DNA of 64,000 nucleotides from ZC4RG20 sp963782445 (GCA_963782445.1 CAWAJM010000001.1:3472001-3536000), one strand, 5' to 3'; positions 1 to 15,048 are shown, numbered from the stretch's first letter. A program made the numbers and translations. Notes: generated by a model from the letters alone, not told the origin.

Positions 1-112
1 GGCGCGCAACGGCGGCTCCAGGGGCGGATTAACGCCGTCCCCGACAGCGCCCGTCTGCACCCGCCTCCGCCAGCCACCGACCCCGAACCGTTCATGAATC
101 ATGCGCGCTACG
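1..112 (-). repeat. Family-2 palindromic element, cut by the window edge
   Basis: The stretch holds the family-2 centre in reverse orientation (GGCTCCAGGGGCGGATTAAC), then a GGCGCTGTCGGGG-like arm on the minus strand, and ends with the outer motif CCGTTCATGAATCATG. The partner arm lies left of the window. The same outer motif closes the long copies near 45.1, 57.7 and 63.6 kb. It lies downstream of the nlpD-like gene, where rpoS is expected in related genomes; rpoS itself is not visible here. Confidence 0.6.
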
Positions 113-120
113 GCCACCGG

Positions 121-861
121 CTAAGGATCCCGAGCGAGGTCCGCCGGCGGCGACATGTACTGCAGCGGGTCGACGGGCCGCCCGTTGCGGCGGATTTCGA
201 AGTGCAGCAGCGGCCGCCGTCCCGGACCTAAGCCCATCTCGGCGATCTTCTGCCCGCGTGCGACGTACTGGCCTTTCTGCACGAGCAGACGCCGGTTGTG
301 ACCGTACGCCGTGAGGTAGGTGTCGTTGTGCTGAATGATCACGAGCTGGCCGTAGCCGATGAGCCCGTCGCCCGCATAGACGACGCGGCCGGCGGCCGCG
401 GCTTCGACCGGTTGTCCGAGCCGGCCGCCGATGCCGACGCCGCCCGCGATGCCGGTCTCCGCGCCGAAGGTGCTGACGACATCGCCGTCCGTGGGCCAGC
501 GCCAGTCGGGCTGCGGCGCGGGGCGGGACGGCTTCGGGGCCGCGGGCGGGCGGGCCGCGGCGGCCGCAGTGCGCGCCGGGATCGGGCCGTGGCGCGCCGC
601 GGCCCTGACGGGCGCCGCCGGCCGGCCGGCCGGCGGCGTCAGGCGAATGCGCTGGCCGACCTGGATGACGTTCGGATCGGCAAGGTGGTTCCAGCGAGCA
701 AGGTCGCGAAAATCGACGCCGTAGCGATCCGCGATGGCGTAGAGCGTCTCGCCGGGCTGCACGATGTGTACGCGCGGCGCGTAGTCGACGAGCGAGCTGG
801 CGCAGCCGGCCAGCACGAGCGACAGCGCGATCGGGAGCAGCCTCGTGGCCGCCGCCCTCAC
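121..861 (-). CDS. nlpD: NlpD-like murein hydrolase activator lipoprotein (LysM + degenerate M23)
   Basis: This is an outer-membrane lipoprotein expected to activate periplasmic amidases at the septum. It has a type II signal peptide ending in LAGC (lipidated Cys20), a LysM domain at about residues 32-76 (VQPGETLYAIA), an Ala/Pro-rich linker, and a C-terminal M23/LytM domain from about 125. The second zinc-site motif LHFEIR remains. The first His/Asp positions are replaced by GGVGIGG, so the domain is probably non-catalytic, as in NlpD and EnvC. At 246 aa it is shorter than E. coli NlpD. The GTG start overlaps the pcm stop as GTGA, and gene order surE-pcm-nlpD supports the name. rpoS would be next, beyond the window. 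Confidence 0.88.
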   Translation of the reverse strand: MRAAATRLLPIALSLVLAGCASSLVDYAPRVHIVQPGETLYAIADRYGVDFRDLARWNHLADPNVIQVGQRIRLTPPAGRPAAPVRAAARHGPIPARTAAAAARPPAAPKPSRPAPQPDWRWPTDGDVVSTFGAETGIAGGVGIGGRLGQPVEAAAAGRVVYAGDGLIGYGQLVIIQHNDTYLTAYGHNRRLLVQKGQYVARGQKIAEMGLGPGRRPLLHFEIRRNGRPVDPLQYMSPPADLARDP

Positions 862-1535
862 GCTTCCGTACCCTCCAGGAACGGCACGAAGCTGACCGGG
901 CCGAGCTCGCGGCGCCGAAACTCGCTGCCCTCCCGCGTGATGCGCACGAGGCGCTGCCGCCGCCCCGGGCCGATGGGCATGACGAGCCGCCCGCCCTCGT
1001 CGAGTTGCTCGAGCAGCTCGGGGGGCACCTCCGCCGGCGCGGCCGCGGCGAGGATCGCCTGGAAAGGCGCCTGGCTGCGCCAGCCGTGCCAGCCGTCGGA
1101 GTGGCGCGAGCTCACGTTGTTGATGCGCAGCGTACGAATGTTCTCCTGCGCGCGGCGCAACAGCGCGTTGATGCGCTCGACCGTATAGACGTGCTGCACG
1201 AACGGCGCGAGGACCGCCGTCTGGTAGCCGCAGCCCGTACCGATCTCGAGCACCTTGGAGAGCTTGTAGCCGGCGGGCAGATCCGAGATCAGCGCGACGG
1301 TCATGAGCGCGACGACGTAGGGCTGGGAGATCGTCTGTCCGTAGCCGATCGGCAGCGCGGTGTCCTCGTAGGCGCGGCTCGCGAGCGCCTCGTCGACGAA
1401 GAGATGGCGCGGCACCGAGCGGATGCGCTCGAGCACGCCCTCGTGGGCGATGCCTTCGTTCCTCAAGCGTTCGACGAGCCGGTCGCGCGTGCGCGCCGAG
1501 GTCATGCCGATGCCGTGCCAGCGCGGATCGTTCAT
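858..1535 (-). CDS. pcm: protein-L-isoaspartate O-methyltransferase
   Basis: Pcm methylates abnormal L-isoaspartyl residues with S-adenosylmethionine and so starts repair of aged proteins in the cytosol. The 225 aa product carries the family SAM-binding signature VLEIGTGCGYQTAVLA, the upstream IGYGQTISQPY segment that forms the substrate site, and the C-terminal LVRI region. I chose the ATG at 1535 because it overlaps the surE stop as ATGA; an in-frame start 18 nt further upstream and another near TSARTRDRL also exist. The downstream end overlaps nlpD by four bases. The surE-pcm-nlpD operon is the standard stationary-phase survival cluster of gammaproteobacteria. Confidence 0.95.
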   Translation of the reverse strand: MNDPRWHGIGMTSARTRDRLVERLRNEGIAHEGVLERIRSVPRHLFVDEALASRAYEDTALPIGYGQTISQPYVVALMTVALISDLPAGYKLSKVLEIGTGCGYQTAVLAPFVQHVYTVERINALLRRAQENIRTLRINNVSSRHSDGWHGWRSQAPFQAILAAAAPAEVPPELLEQLDEGGRLVMPIGPGRRQRLVRITREGSEFRRRELGPVSFVPFLEGTEA

Positions 1536-2281
1536 GGCAGCCGCCGGAGCCAATCCCCGAGCGGTGCGAGCGCTTTATGGTCGGTCAGATCGATCTTCAG
1601 CGGCGAGACCGAGACGCGGCCGTGGGCGACCGCGTGGAAATCCGTGCCCGGGCCCGCATCCTGCTCGGGTCCGGCGGCACCGACCCAGTAGATCGGCTGA
1701 CTCTTCGGGTCGAGCGCCTTGATGACGGGCTCGGACTTGTGGCGGAAGCCGAGCCGCGTGACCTCGTAGCCCGTGATCGCCTCCAGCGGCACGTCGGGAA
1801 CGTTGACGTTGAAGATGGTCTCGGGCGGTACGGGCGTCGTCATCATGTGCTCGATGAGCTGGCGCGTGACGGCCGCGGCCGTCGCGAAGTGCTGGCCGCT
1901 GCCGAGGACGAGCGAGACGGCGAGCGCGGGCAGGCCGAGGAACCGGCCTTCGACGGCGGCCGCGACTGTGCCGGAGTAAATGACGTCGTCGCCGAGATTC
2001 GCGCCGTGATTGATCCCGGAGACGATCATGTCCGGCTCCGGATCGAGCAGACCGGTAACGGCCAGGTGCACGCAATCGGTGGGCGTGCCGTTGACGTAAT
2101 ATACGTCCGGCCCCACCTGCTCCACGCGCAGCGGCGTCTCGAGCGTCAGCGAGTTGCTCGCGCCGCTGCGATTGCGGTCGGGCGCGACGACCGTCACGGT
2201 GGCGAGCTGCGCGAGGGTCTCGGCGAGCACCCTCAAGCCCCGGGCTTGATAACCGTCGTCGTTGGACAGCAAGATCCGCAC
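1532..2281 (-). CDS. surE: 5'/3'-nucleotidase SurE
   Basis: SurE is a metal-dependent phosphatase that removes phosphate from nucleoside 5'- and 3'-monophosphates and some polyphosphates. The 249 aa protein starts with ILLSNDDG, whose Asp8 and Asp9 bind the metal. It continues with Ser39 in NRSGASNS and Asn91 in SGINHGANLG, the remaining family metal ligands. The start is the GTG at 2281; the reading frame stays open upstream to 2326 but that part has no homology. It is the first gene of surE-pcm-nlpD, with each junction overlapping by four bases, and a promoter-like pair lies just upstream. Confidence 0.95.
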   Translation of the reverse strand: MRILLSNDDGYQARGLRVLAETLAQLATVTVVAPDRNRSGASNSLTLETPLRVEQVGPDVYYVNGTPTDCVHLAVTGLLDPEPDMIVSGINHGANLGDDVIYSGTVAAAVEGRFLGLPALAVSLVLGSGQHFATAAAVTRQLIEHMMTTPVPPETIFNVNVPDVPLEAITGYEVTRLGFRHKSEPVIKALDPKSQPIYWVGAAGPEQDAGPGTDFHAVAHGRVSVSPLKIDLTDHKALAPLGDWLRRLP

Positions 2282-2297
2282 GCACCGTTCCCTGGAA

Positions 2298-2326
2298 AGG
2301 TTATGAACGGTGCAACTATACTTCAA
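2298..2326 (-). promoter_or_regulatory. candidate sigma-70 promoter for surE-pcm-nlpD
   Basis: On the minus strand TTGAAG (2321-2326) is followed after 17 nt by TAACCT (2298-2303), close to sigma-70 -35 and -10 hexamers. The predicted transcript would start only about ten bases before the surE GTG. The same short divergent gap has a TATACT on the plus strand (2317-2322) that could serve smr, but without a convincing -35. Assigned by eye only. Confidence 0.4.
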
Positions 2327-2346
2327 GCGTCAGCGCGAGGAACCCG

Positions 2347-2871
2347 ATGGACACGGGCAAGGAAGAACGGGCCGAGTTTCGCGAAGCGATGCGCGACGTG
2401 AAACCGCTCAAGGCCACGGAACGCGTCACGTCCGAGCGGGCGCGGCCGGCCGCCGTCGCACGCCACAGCCGCGCGGCACGCTTGGCCGTGCTCAACGAGA
2501 GCCTGAACGGCACGCTGCACGAGCAGCCCGACGGCGAGACGGAGTTCGCGCGTCCGGGCATCGGCGAACAGACGCTGCGCCGGCTGCGCGCGGGCCGTTA
2601 CAGCATCGAAGCGGAGATCGACCTGCACGGCATGACGCGCAGCGAGGCCCGGGAGGCGCTCAAGGACTTCGTGGCGGAGTCGGCGCGCTTGGGTTTGGGC
2701 TGCGTGCGCGTCATACATGGCAAGGGCTCGCGCTCGGGCCCCGAGGGCCCCGTGCTCAAGTACGCCGTGCACGAATGGCTCGCGCGCTGGAATGCCGTGC
2801 TGGCCTTCGCCTCGGCGCGCGCGCGGCACGGCGGCACGGGCGCCGTCTACGTGCTGCTCGCCCGCAAGTAA
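2347..2871 (+). CDS. Smr-domain protein (putative DNA/RNA endonuclease)
   Basis: The 174 aa protein has a basic N-terminal part and a C-terminal Smr (small MutS-related) domain from about residue 90. The family marks are EIDLHGMT at the domain start and the VIHGKGS motif, followed by VLKYAVHEWL. Smr domains nick DNA or cleave RNA; related proteins are SmrA/SmrB (YfcN), the latter cleaving mRNA at collided ribosomes. I cannot tell which role applies. The ATG has a GAGGA-type ribosome-binding site. It is transcribed away from surE and occupies the place where ispD, ispF and truD lie in many gammaproteobacteria. A REP pair begins at its TAA. Confidence 0.88.
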   Translation: MDTGKEERAEFREAMRDVKPLKATERVTSERARPAAVARHSRAARLAVLNESLNGTLHEQPDGETEFARPGIGEQTLRRLRAGRYSIEAEIDLHGMTRSEAREALKDFVAESARLGLGCVRVIHGKGSRSGPEGPVLKYAVHEWLARWNAVLAFASARARHGGTGAVYVLLARK

Positions 2872-2970
2872 CGAAAAAGGGGTCAGAGCCCTTTTTCGCC
2901 CAGCCGATAACCTCTCAGAGGTCACCGCCGACACGAGCCGGGCGAAAAAGGGCTCTGACCCCTTTTTCGT
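2871..2970. repeat. Family-1 REPIN (two inverted REP units), smr/ftsB gap
   Basis: Two copies of the unit with core GGGGTCAGAGCCC, flanked by A and T tracts, face each other at about 2871-2901 and 2940-2970. A 38 bp spacer separates them. Each unit is a hairpin (AAAAAGGG paired with CCCTTTTT) and the pair forms a larger stem with arms of about 31 bp. T tracts at both ends would let it work as a bidirectional intrinsic terminator between convergent smr and ftsB. An extra partial TTTTTCG repeat follows. Confidence 0.9.
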
Positions 2971-2984
2971 TCCTTTTTCGTTCG

Positions 2985-3257
2985 CTACTTCTTCACGACC
3001 TCGTAAAAGCTCTCGTCGGGCTTGACGAGCCCGAGCTCGTTGCGCGCGCGCTCCTCGGCCGCGGCGAGGCCGGTTTTGAGATCCTTGACCTCGGCCGCGA
3101 GCTCGGCGTTGCGCTCGGCGAGGCGGTGGTTCTCGGCCGTACGCTGGGCGAGCTCATTTTCGAGCCGCCAGACCTTGCGCTCGCCGCCGTCCGACAGCCA
3201 CAGCTTGAACTGCAGCATGGCGAGCACGACGACGAGCAGTACGATCAGCGGGCGCAT
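2985..3257 (-). CDS. ftsB: cell division protein FtsB (septum formation initiator)
   Basis: FtsB is a small bitopic inner-membrane protein that joins FtsL and FtsQ in the divisome and links Z-ring assembly to septal peptidoglycan synthesis. The 90 aa product has an N-terminal membrane segment at about residues 3-20 and a Leu/Glu/Arg-rich coiled coil at about 28-72 (ENELAQRTAENHRLAERN), with a short periplasmic tail. Its length and its position right after eno match E. coli and Pseudomonas. The usual next gene, ispD, is absent; a REPIN and smr follow instead. Confidence 0.92.
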   Translation of the reverse strand: MRPLIVLLVVVLAMLQFKLWLSDGGERKVWRLENELAQRTAENHRLAERNAELAAEVKDLKTGLAAAEERARNELGLVKPDESFYEVVKK

Positions 3258-3327
3258 GGGCGGCCGAGCGCCTCCGTGAGCGATCCCCCGGAAGCGCCCA
3301 TTCTACTGATAGCCCGTCAGCCGCGCA

Positions 3328-4611
<1,284 letters not shown>

Positions 4612-4657
4612 GACTGCTCCCAAGAGTTTTCCCTGCCCGCCGCCCGCCCGGCGCGCG

Positions 4658-5487
4658 CTAATTCCAATGCTCGATCAACGGCGCGGACTTCACGACCTCG
4701 TCGAGACGCTTCAATTGTTCGAGCAAGGCCGCCATCTTGTCGAGAGGCCAGGTGTTCGCACCGTCGGAAAGCGCCCGGTCCGGATCGGGGTGCGTCTCGA
4801 GGAACAGCCCCGCGATGCCCGCCGCGACGGCCGCGCGCGCGAGCAGGGGCACATACCGGCGCTCACCGCCCGAGACGTCGCCAAGCTCCCCGGGGCGCTG
4901 CACGGCGTGCGTCGCGTCGAAGACGACCGGGCAGTCCGTCTCGCGCAGGACCGCGAGCGAGCGCATGTCCGCGACGAGATTGTTGTAGCCGAAACAGACG
5001 CCCCGCTCACAGACGAGCAGCCGCTCGTTGCCCGTCGAGCGGGCCTTGTCGACGACGTTGCCCATCTCGCCCGGCGAGAGGAACTGGCCCTTCTTGAGGT
5101 TCACGGGCTTGCCCTGCGCGGCGACGCGCACGATGAAGTTCGTCTGCCGGCATAGCAGCGCCGGCGTCTGCAGCACGTCGGCGACGGCCGCGACCTCGTC
5201 GAGCGGCGTGTCCTCGTGCACGTCCGTCAGGACCGGAAGCCCGTAGTCGCGTTTGACGCGCTCGAGCACGCGCAGGCCGGGCTCGAGCCCCGGGCCGCGA
5301 AAGCTCGCGAGCGCGCTGCGATTTGCCTTGTCGAACGAGGCCTTGAAGACGAGCGGCATCGCAAGCCGCTCGCAGACCGCCTTGAGCCGCTCGGCCGTCT
5401 CGAGAACGAGCCGCTCGCTCTCGATGACGCAGGGACCGGCGATCAGGAACAGCGGGCTCGACTGGCTCGTCTCGAAGCCCGCTATCC

Positions 5488-5491
<4 letters not shown>
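4658..5491 (-). CDS. kdsA: 3-deoxy-8-phosphooctulonate (KDO-8-P) synthase
   Basis: KdsA condenses phosphoenolpyruvate with arabinose 5-phosphate to give KDO-8-phosphate, the precursor of the inner core sugar of lipopolysaccharide. The 277 aa protein shows LIAGPCVIES near the N terminus, VFKASFDKANRS, PVLTDVHEDTPLDEVA, LPALLCRQTNF-type sequence and the C-terminal LETHPDPDRALSDG. The ATG at 5491 overlaps the pyrG TGA as ATGA, which fixes the start. Enolase downstream supplies its substrate PEP, and pyrG upstream makes the CTP that KdsB uses to activate KDO, so the pyrG-kdsA-eno cluster is metabolically coherent. Confidence 0.96.
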
Positions 5492-7139
<1,648 letters not shown>

Positions 7140-7342
7140 ACCCCGCCTGCTCGGCAATAGGAAATTGGAATCGAGCACGCCTGATCCGGACCGGGCGCCC
7201 TCGAGGATGGAACGTGAGCCAAAGGTTGCTGCAAGACGGTATTACAAGCTACCAAAACTGCCTGTAGCTCACCAGTCCGAATCGCGGCGGCCGGCTCGGA
7301 TTCGACGGAGTGCATCCCGTTCTTGCGGTGGCGCGGCCGTGC

Positions 7343-8791
7343 TCATCGAAGCGGCGCATGGGCTTCCCAGCGCACGCGCCAGACGGGCGCCTCGGCCCCA
7401 GCCGCGGCCGGTCCCTCGGCCAGCCCCGCGGCGAGCGCGAGGTCGGCGACCGCGACGAGCCGGCCGCGCCAGTAGAGCAGCGGGATCCGATCGCGCATCC
7501 ACGGCACGATGCCCTGCTCCTGCAACCAGGCTTTGAGCTTGCGCGTGTGCGCGCTGCCGGCGGGCCGAAAGCGCTCGCCGCCGGCCCGGAAGCGGATCTC
7601 GAGCCCTTCGCGCGCCGCCGCGTCCGGCAGCCCGCCGCCGCTGCCGCGCTCGAGGCGGAGCCGGCCCTGCGGGCCGGACCAGGGCTCGGCCGCGGTCAGA
7701 CGCGCGCCGGCCGAAGCCGTGCCGGCCGGCGCCGGCCCGTCGAACTGCGGGAGCAGATAGAGCCGCCCGCGGAACGTCCGCGCCTCGGCGCCGGGCCAGC
7801 GCACGAGCGTGCGCGCGTCCGGCCTGTCGACGGCGAGCCTGGCGCGCAGCTCCTCGAGCTGGCGCGCATGCGGCATGGGCAGACCGGCCGCGCGCACGGC
7901 TTCGCGCAGCGCGTTACGCTGCCGCGCGGGATCGAGCTCGCACAGCCGCGCGATGGCGGGCCGAGCACCCGCGTCGGCGACAGGCCGAGCACCCGCGTCG
8001 GCCGCGGGCCGCGCGCCTTCAGCGAACGCGGTGCCGGCGCCGCAGGCCGCAAGGTCGCGGCGCGCCGTGGCTGTCAGAATGCGCTCGGCATCTGCAGCCG
8101 CGGCTGCGAGCCTCGCGGCGGTCTGCGCCGCGCCCGGCCAACGCTCGACGAGCGCCGGCAGGACAGCCGCGCGCAGGTAGTTGCGGTCGAATGCCGTGTC
8201 GGCATTGGAGGGGTCCTCGAGCCACTCGAGCCCCCAGGCCAGGGCGCGCGCGCGCAGCTCGGCGCGGCCGAAATCGAGCAAGGGCCGCGCCAGGAAGCCG
8301 GCGCCGAGACGCGCCCGAGGCAGCACGCCGCGCAGGCCTCGCACCCCCGTGCCGCGCAGCAGCCTGAGCAGCAGCGTCTCGAGTTGGTCGTCGGCATGGT
8401 GCGCGGTCAGCAGCGTCTCGCCGGCCGCGAGCCGCGCCGCGAGCGCGTCGTAGCGCGCCTTGCGGGCGGCGGCCTCGAGCCCGGCGCCGCGCACCTGCAC
8501 GACGACACGGGCGCTGGCGAAAGGCACGCCGAGGCGCGCCGCCGTCGCGCGGCAGCGGCGTTCCCAGGCGGCGGAGTCGGCGTGCAGGGCGTGGTCGACG
8601 TGCAGCGCGCGCAGCCCCGGCAGCCCGAGCCGCACGAGCGCCGCGAGCAACAGGGTCGAATCGAGACCGCCGCTGAAGGCAACGACGGCGCCGCGGCCCT
8701 GCAGTATCTCGGGGGCGACCCGCTCGAGCGCGCCGCGCAGCTCGTCGAGGAAGCGCCGGTCGGCGCTGTCGCCGCTCGCGCCCGTGCTCAG
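7343..8791 (-). CDS. tilS: tRNA(Ile)-lysidine synthase
   Basis: TilS attaches lysine to C34 of the AUA-reading tRNA-Ile, changing its codon and amino-acid identity. The PP-loop ATPase motif SGGLDS lies near residues 40-45, followed by ALHVDHALH and LLTAHHADDQLETLLLRLLRG, all diagnostic. The C-terminal TilS substrate-binding domain is recognisable (RKLKAWLQEQGI, LVAVADLALA). The start is uncertain: no ATG or GTG is well placed, and the CTG at 8791 overlaps the accA TGA. Length would be about 482 aa, longer than E. coli TilS because of an Ala/Arg-rich insert with a tandem repeat near 7965-8010. Confidence 0.9.
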   Translation of the reverse strand: MSTGASGDSADRRFLDELRGALERVAPEILQGRGAVVAFSGGLDSTLLLAALVRLGLPGLRALHVDHALHADSAAWERRCRATAARLGVPFASARVVVQVRGAGLEAAARKARYDALAARLAAGETLLTAHHADDQLETLLLRLLRGTGVRGLRGVLPRARLGAGFLARPLLDFGRAELRARALAWGLEWLEDPSNADTAFDRNYLRAAVLPALVERWPGAAQTAARLAAAAADAERILTATARRDLAACGAGTAFAEGARPAADAGARPVADAGARPAIARLCELDPARQRNALREAVRAAGLPMPHARQLEELRARLAVDRPDARTLVRWPGAEARTFRGRLYLLPQFDGPAPAGTASAGARLTAAEPWSGPQGRLRLERGSGGGLPDAAAREGLEIRFRAGGERFRPAGSAHTRKLKAWLQEQGIVPWMRDRIPLLYWRGRLVAVADLALAAGLAEGPAAAGAEAPVWRVRWEAHAPLR

Positions 8792-9747
8792 GCTTCCTTG
8801 AAGGCGCCGTAGCCGGCGAACTTGCGCCGGCGTGCGGCGACGAGCTCGTCGACCGGCACGCTCTCGAGCTCGGCGAGCGCGTGCAGCAGGCCGTTCTTGA
8901 GCGCCTCGGCCATGGCGGCCGGGTTGCGGTGCGCGCCGCCGAGCGGCTCGGGGATCACGCCGTCGATGAGCTCGAGCTTCTGGAGGCGATCGGCGGTGAC
9001 GCCCATGGCTTCGGCCGCGGCCTCGGCCTTTTCGGAGGTCTTCCACAGAATCGAGGCGCAGCCCTCAGGCGAGATCACGGAGTAGATGCTGTACTGCAGC
9101 ATGAGCGTGCGGTCTGCAAAGCCGATCGCCAGCGCGCCGCCGGAGCCGCCCTCGCCGATCACGACGCTGAGGATGGGCGTCTTGAGCTGCGCCATGACGA
9201 ACAGGCTGCGCGCGATGGCCTCCGCCTGCCCGCGTTCCTCGGCGCCGACCCCGGGATAAGCCCCCTTGGTATCGATGAGCGTGACGACGGGCAGCCGAAA
9301 CTTCTCGGCGATGCGCATGAGCCGCTGCGCCTTGCGGTAGCCCTCCGGCCGCGCGCTGCCGTAATTGCGCCACAGGCGCTCCTTCGTGTCCCGGCCCTTC
9401 TGGTGCCCCATGAGCATGACGGGACGGCCCTCGAGACGCGCGAGCCCGCAGACGAGCGCATGGTCGTCTGCATACATGCGATCGCCGTGCAGCTCCTGAA
9501 AATCCGTGAAGCAGTGCTCGATGTAGTGCAGCGTGTCGGGCCGATGCGGGTGCCGGGCCAACTGCACGATCTGCCAGGGCGAGAGGCTCGAGAAGATGCC
9601 CTTTGTCAGCGATTCGCTCTTCTTCCTGAGCCGCTCGATCTCCTCGCCGATGTTGACCTCGGAGTCGGCGCCGACGAACTTCAGGGCGTCGATCTTTGCC
9701 TCGAGCTCTGCGATGGGCTGCTCGAAATCGAGAAACTTCAGATCCAT
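8788..9747 (-). CDS. accA: acetyl-CoA carboxylase carboxyltransferase, alpha subunit
   Basis: AccA pairs with AccD to transfer the carboxyl group from biotin to acetyl-CoA, giving malonyl-CoA for fatty-acid synthesis. The 319 aa product starts with LDFEQPIAELEAKIDAL and contains HPHRPDTLHYI, FQELHGDRMYADD, GHQKGRDTKERL, and the glycine-rich oxyanion region GEGGSGGALAIGFAD. Length and start match E. coli AccA. It is placed between dnaE and tilS, as in Pseudomonas and E. coli. A 480 bp repeat-filled gap separates it from dnaE. Confidence 0.97.
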   Translation of the reverse strand: MDLKFLDFEQPIAELEAKIDALKFVGADSEVNIGEEIERLRKKSESLTKGIFSSLSPWQIVQLARHPHRPDTLHYIEHCFTDFQELHGDRMYADDHALVCGLARLEGRPVMLMGHQKGRDTKERLWRNYGSARPEGYRKAQRLMRIAEKFRLPVVTLIDTKGAYPGVGAEERGQAEAIARSLFVMAQLKTPILSVVIGEGGSGGALAIGFADRTLMLQYSIYSVISPEGCASILWKTSEKAEAAAEAMGVTADRLQKLELIDGVIPEPLGGAHRNPAAMAEALKNGLLHALAELESVPVDELVAARRRKFAGYGAFKEA

Positions 9748-9921
9748 GTTGCGTAGCGCTCCTGCATGCGCGGGACGATACCCTCATCTTCGCCGCGTAG
9801 ACAAGCCGCGGCGGCGCATTCCTCGACGCGCGCAGTTGCTGGCGGACCCTTCGATCGGTCGCCAACGCCACCTTCGATCAGCCTCGGCGGCGGGCGTCGG
9901 CGCACAGGCAAGGGCCTGGTC

Positions 9922-9983
9922 GGGACCGCCGTAAACCCGTCCATGGGGGCTCGCTGGGCGCCCTCCCTGGCGCCCAGCGTCCC
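9922..9983 (+). repeat. Family-2 palindromic element, core only
   Basis: The conserved centre is present: GTAAACCCGTCCATGGGGGC followed by the hairpin GCTGGGCGCC / GGCGCCCAGC. It is bounded by GGGAC and GTCCC. Long outer arms like those at 16.4 and 26.4 kb are not detectable, so this copy appears decayed. With the next entry it fills the gap between accA and dnaE; nothing else was recognised in 9748-10229. Confidence 0.7.
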
Positions 9984-10004
9984 GCGCAGGTTCTTAACGA
10001 TCGT

Positions 10005-10224
10005 CCCGGGGCCCGGAAAAGGGGTCAGAGCCCTTTTTCGCCCACGGCGGTCGTATCCGCGGTTGTGGCTCGATGAGGGCCCTCGAGGGACCGTGCGCAC
10101 AGGGATGTGCGCACCCGAGGGCAGGGATGTCCGGGTCCCTCGAGGGCCCGCATCGAGCCGCAACGGCAAGCCACCGAAGCCCACCAGGCGAAAAAGGGCT
10201 CTGACCCCTTTTCCGGGCCCCGGG
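10005..10224. repeat. Family-1 REPIN enclosing a family-2 element
   Basis: The outer arms at about 10005-10041 and 10188-10224 carry the GGGGTCAGAGCCC unit in inverted orientation, extended by CCCGGGGCCCGG on the outside. Between them a second palindrome (10062-10164) has 29-nt arms matching at 27 of 29 positions, around a centre holding GTGCGCACAGGGATGTGCGCAC-like sequence, recognisable as a diverged family-2 centre. The result is a palindrome nested inside another, ending six bases before the dnaE stop. It may terminate transcription of dnaE. Confidence 0.85.
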
Positions 10225-10229
10225 ACTCC

Positions 10230-13767
<3,538 letters not shown>

Positions 13768-13863
13768 GTCTGCGATCCCCTCGGCACGCTCGGCACGGCG
13801 GCAGGCCCGGCACCGGCGGCCGCCGTGCCCGCGCAAGCACCGGCCGCCCGGCCCGCGCGCCTG

Positions 13864-15048
13864 CTAGCCCGGAATTGCTCGAGCCTTGCCATTCTCCGGC
13901 GTAGTCGTCTTGTCTCGGCGGACCAGCTCGAGCACGGCCTCGGCCGCCGCGGCGTTCGCCCCGCGCTCGAGCTGCTCGTGAATGGATGCGAACGCATCAT
14001 ACCAATCCGGCGCGAGCCCTTGGCCGTCGAGCAGGCCCTCGAGCGCCGCGCCGAGCACCTCGGGGCGCACCCGCTCCTGGCTGACCTCGGGCACGACGGC
14101 GCGGCCGGCGAGCAGATTCGGCAGCGAGAAATGCGGGAGCCGGCCGAGACCCAAGCGGCGCACGACGGCCAGCGTCAGCGGCGCGAGCCGGTAGGCCACG
14201 ACCATGGGGCGCTTGTGCAGCAGCGTCTCGAGCGTGGCGGTACCCGAGGCCGTGAGCACGGCGTCGGCCGCGGCGATGACCTCGCGGGCGCGGCCCGTCA
14301 CGAGGGCCGCCGGCGGATCGAGACGGGCGTGCGCGTGCTCGGCGAACACCGACGCCACGGAGTCGTTGGCGAGCGCGACGGCGATGCGCGTGCCCGGCCG
14401 GCGCGCCTGCAGCCACGCGGCGGCGCCGACGAACGGGCCCGCCAGCCGCGCGACCTCGCTGCGGCGGCTGCCGGGCAGCAGCGCGACGAGCGGCCCCTGG
14501 GCCTCGAGTCCGAGCGCCGCGCGCGCGGCGCGCCGGTCGACCTCGCGCGGAATGGCGTCGGCAAGCGGATGGCCGACGAACCGGGCCGGGACGTTGTGCT
14601 CGGCGTAGAAGTCCGCCTCGAACGGCAGCACGCAGAGCACGAGGTCGGCGGCGCCGCGGATCGTCGCGACGCGCGACTGCCGCCAAGCCCAGTACTGCGG
14701 GCTCACGTATTGGATCGTCGGGATCCCCGCGCGCTTGAGCCGCGCCTCGACGGGCACGTTGAAGTCCGGCGAATCGATGCCGACGTAGACGTCCGGGCGC
14801 TCGCGCTCGAGCCGGCGCAGCAGCTCGCGCCGGATCCCGAGCAGCCGCGGCAGATGCCGCAGCACCTCGGCGAGCCCCATGACGGAAAGCTCCTCGGTCC
14901 GGAACCATGCCTCGCAGCCCGCCGCGACCATGTGCTCGCCGGCGATGCCGAAGAACTCCGCCTCCGGCGCACGCGCACGCACGGCCTCGATGAGACCCGC
15001 GCCCAGCGTGTCCCCGGACTTCTCGCCTGCGACGAGCGCGATCCGCAT
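13864..15048 (-). CDS. lpxB: lipid-A-disaccharide synthase
   Basis: LpxB is a GT19 glycosyltransferase that joins UDP-2,3-diacylglucosamine and lipid X into the lipid A disaccharide at the inner face of the cytoplasmic membrane. The 394 aa protein starts with IALVAGEKSGDTLGAGLI and contains GIDSPDFNVP, QYVSPQYWAWR, and the C-terminal donor-site region ASGTATLETLLHKRPMVVAYR with SLPNLLAGR. All are family signatures. It lies between dnaE and lpxA; a single REP unit of about 40 bp separates it from lpxA, which in most relatives is immediately adjacent. Confidence 0.96.
   Translation of the reverse strand: MRIALVAGEKSGDTLGAGLIEAVRARAPEAEFFGIAGEHMVAAGCEAWFRTEELSVMGLAEVLRHLPRLLGIRRELLRRLERERPDVYVGIDSPDFNVPVEARLKRAGIPTIQYVSPQYWAWRQSRVATIRGAADLVLCVLPFEADFYAEHNVPARFVGHPLADAIPREVDRRAARAALGLEAQGPLVALLPGSRRSEVARLAGPFVGAAAWLQARRPGTRIAVALANDSVASVFAEHAHARLDPPAALVTGRAREVIAAADAVLTASGTATLETLLHKRPMVVAYRLAPLTLAVVRRLGLGRLPHFSLPNLLAGRAVVPEVSQERVRPEVLGAALEGLLDGQGLAPDWYDAFASIHEQLERGANAAAAEAVLELVRRDKTTTPENGKARAIPG

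Noticed and set aside
7140..7342. A small gene or RNA between tilS and pyrG
   Set aside because: No conserved frame or clear structure; it is probably just the pyrG promoter and leader region.
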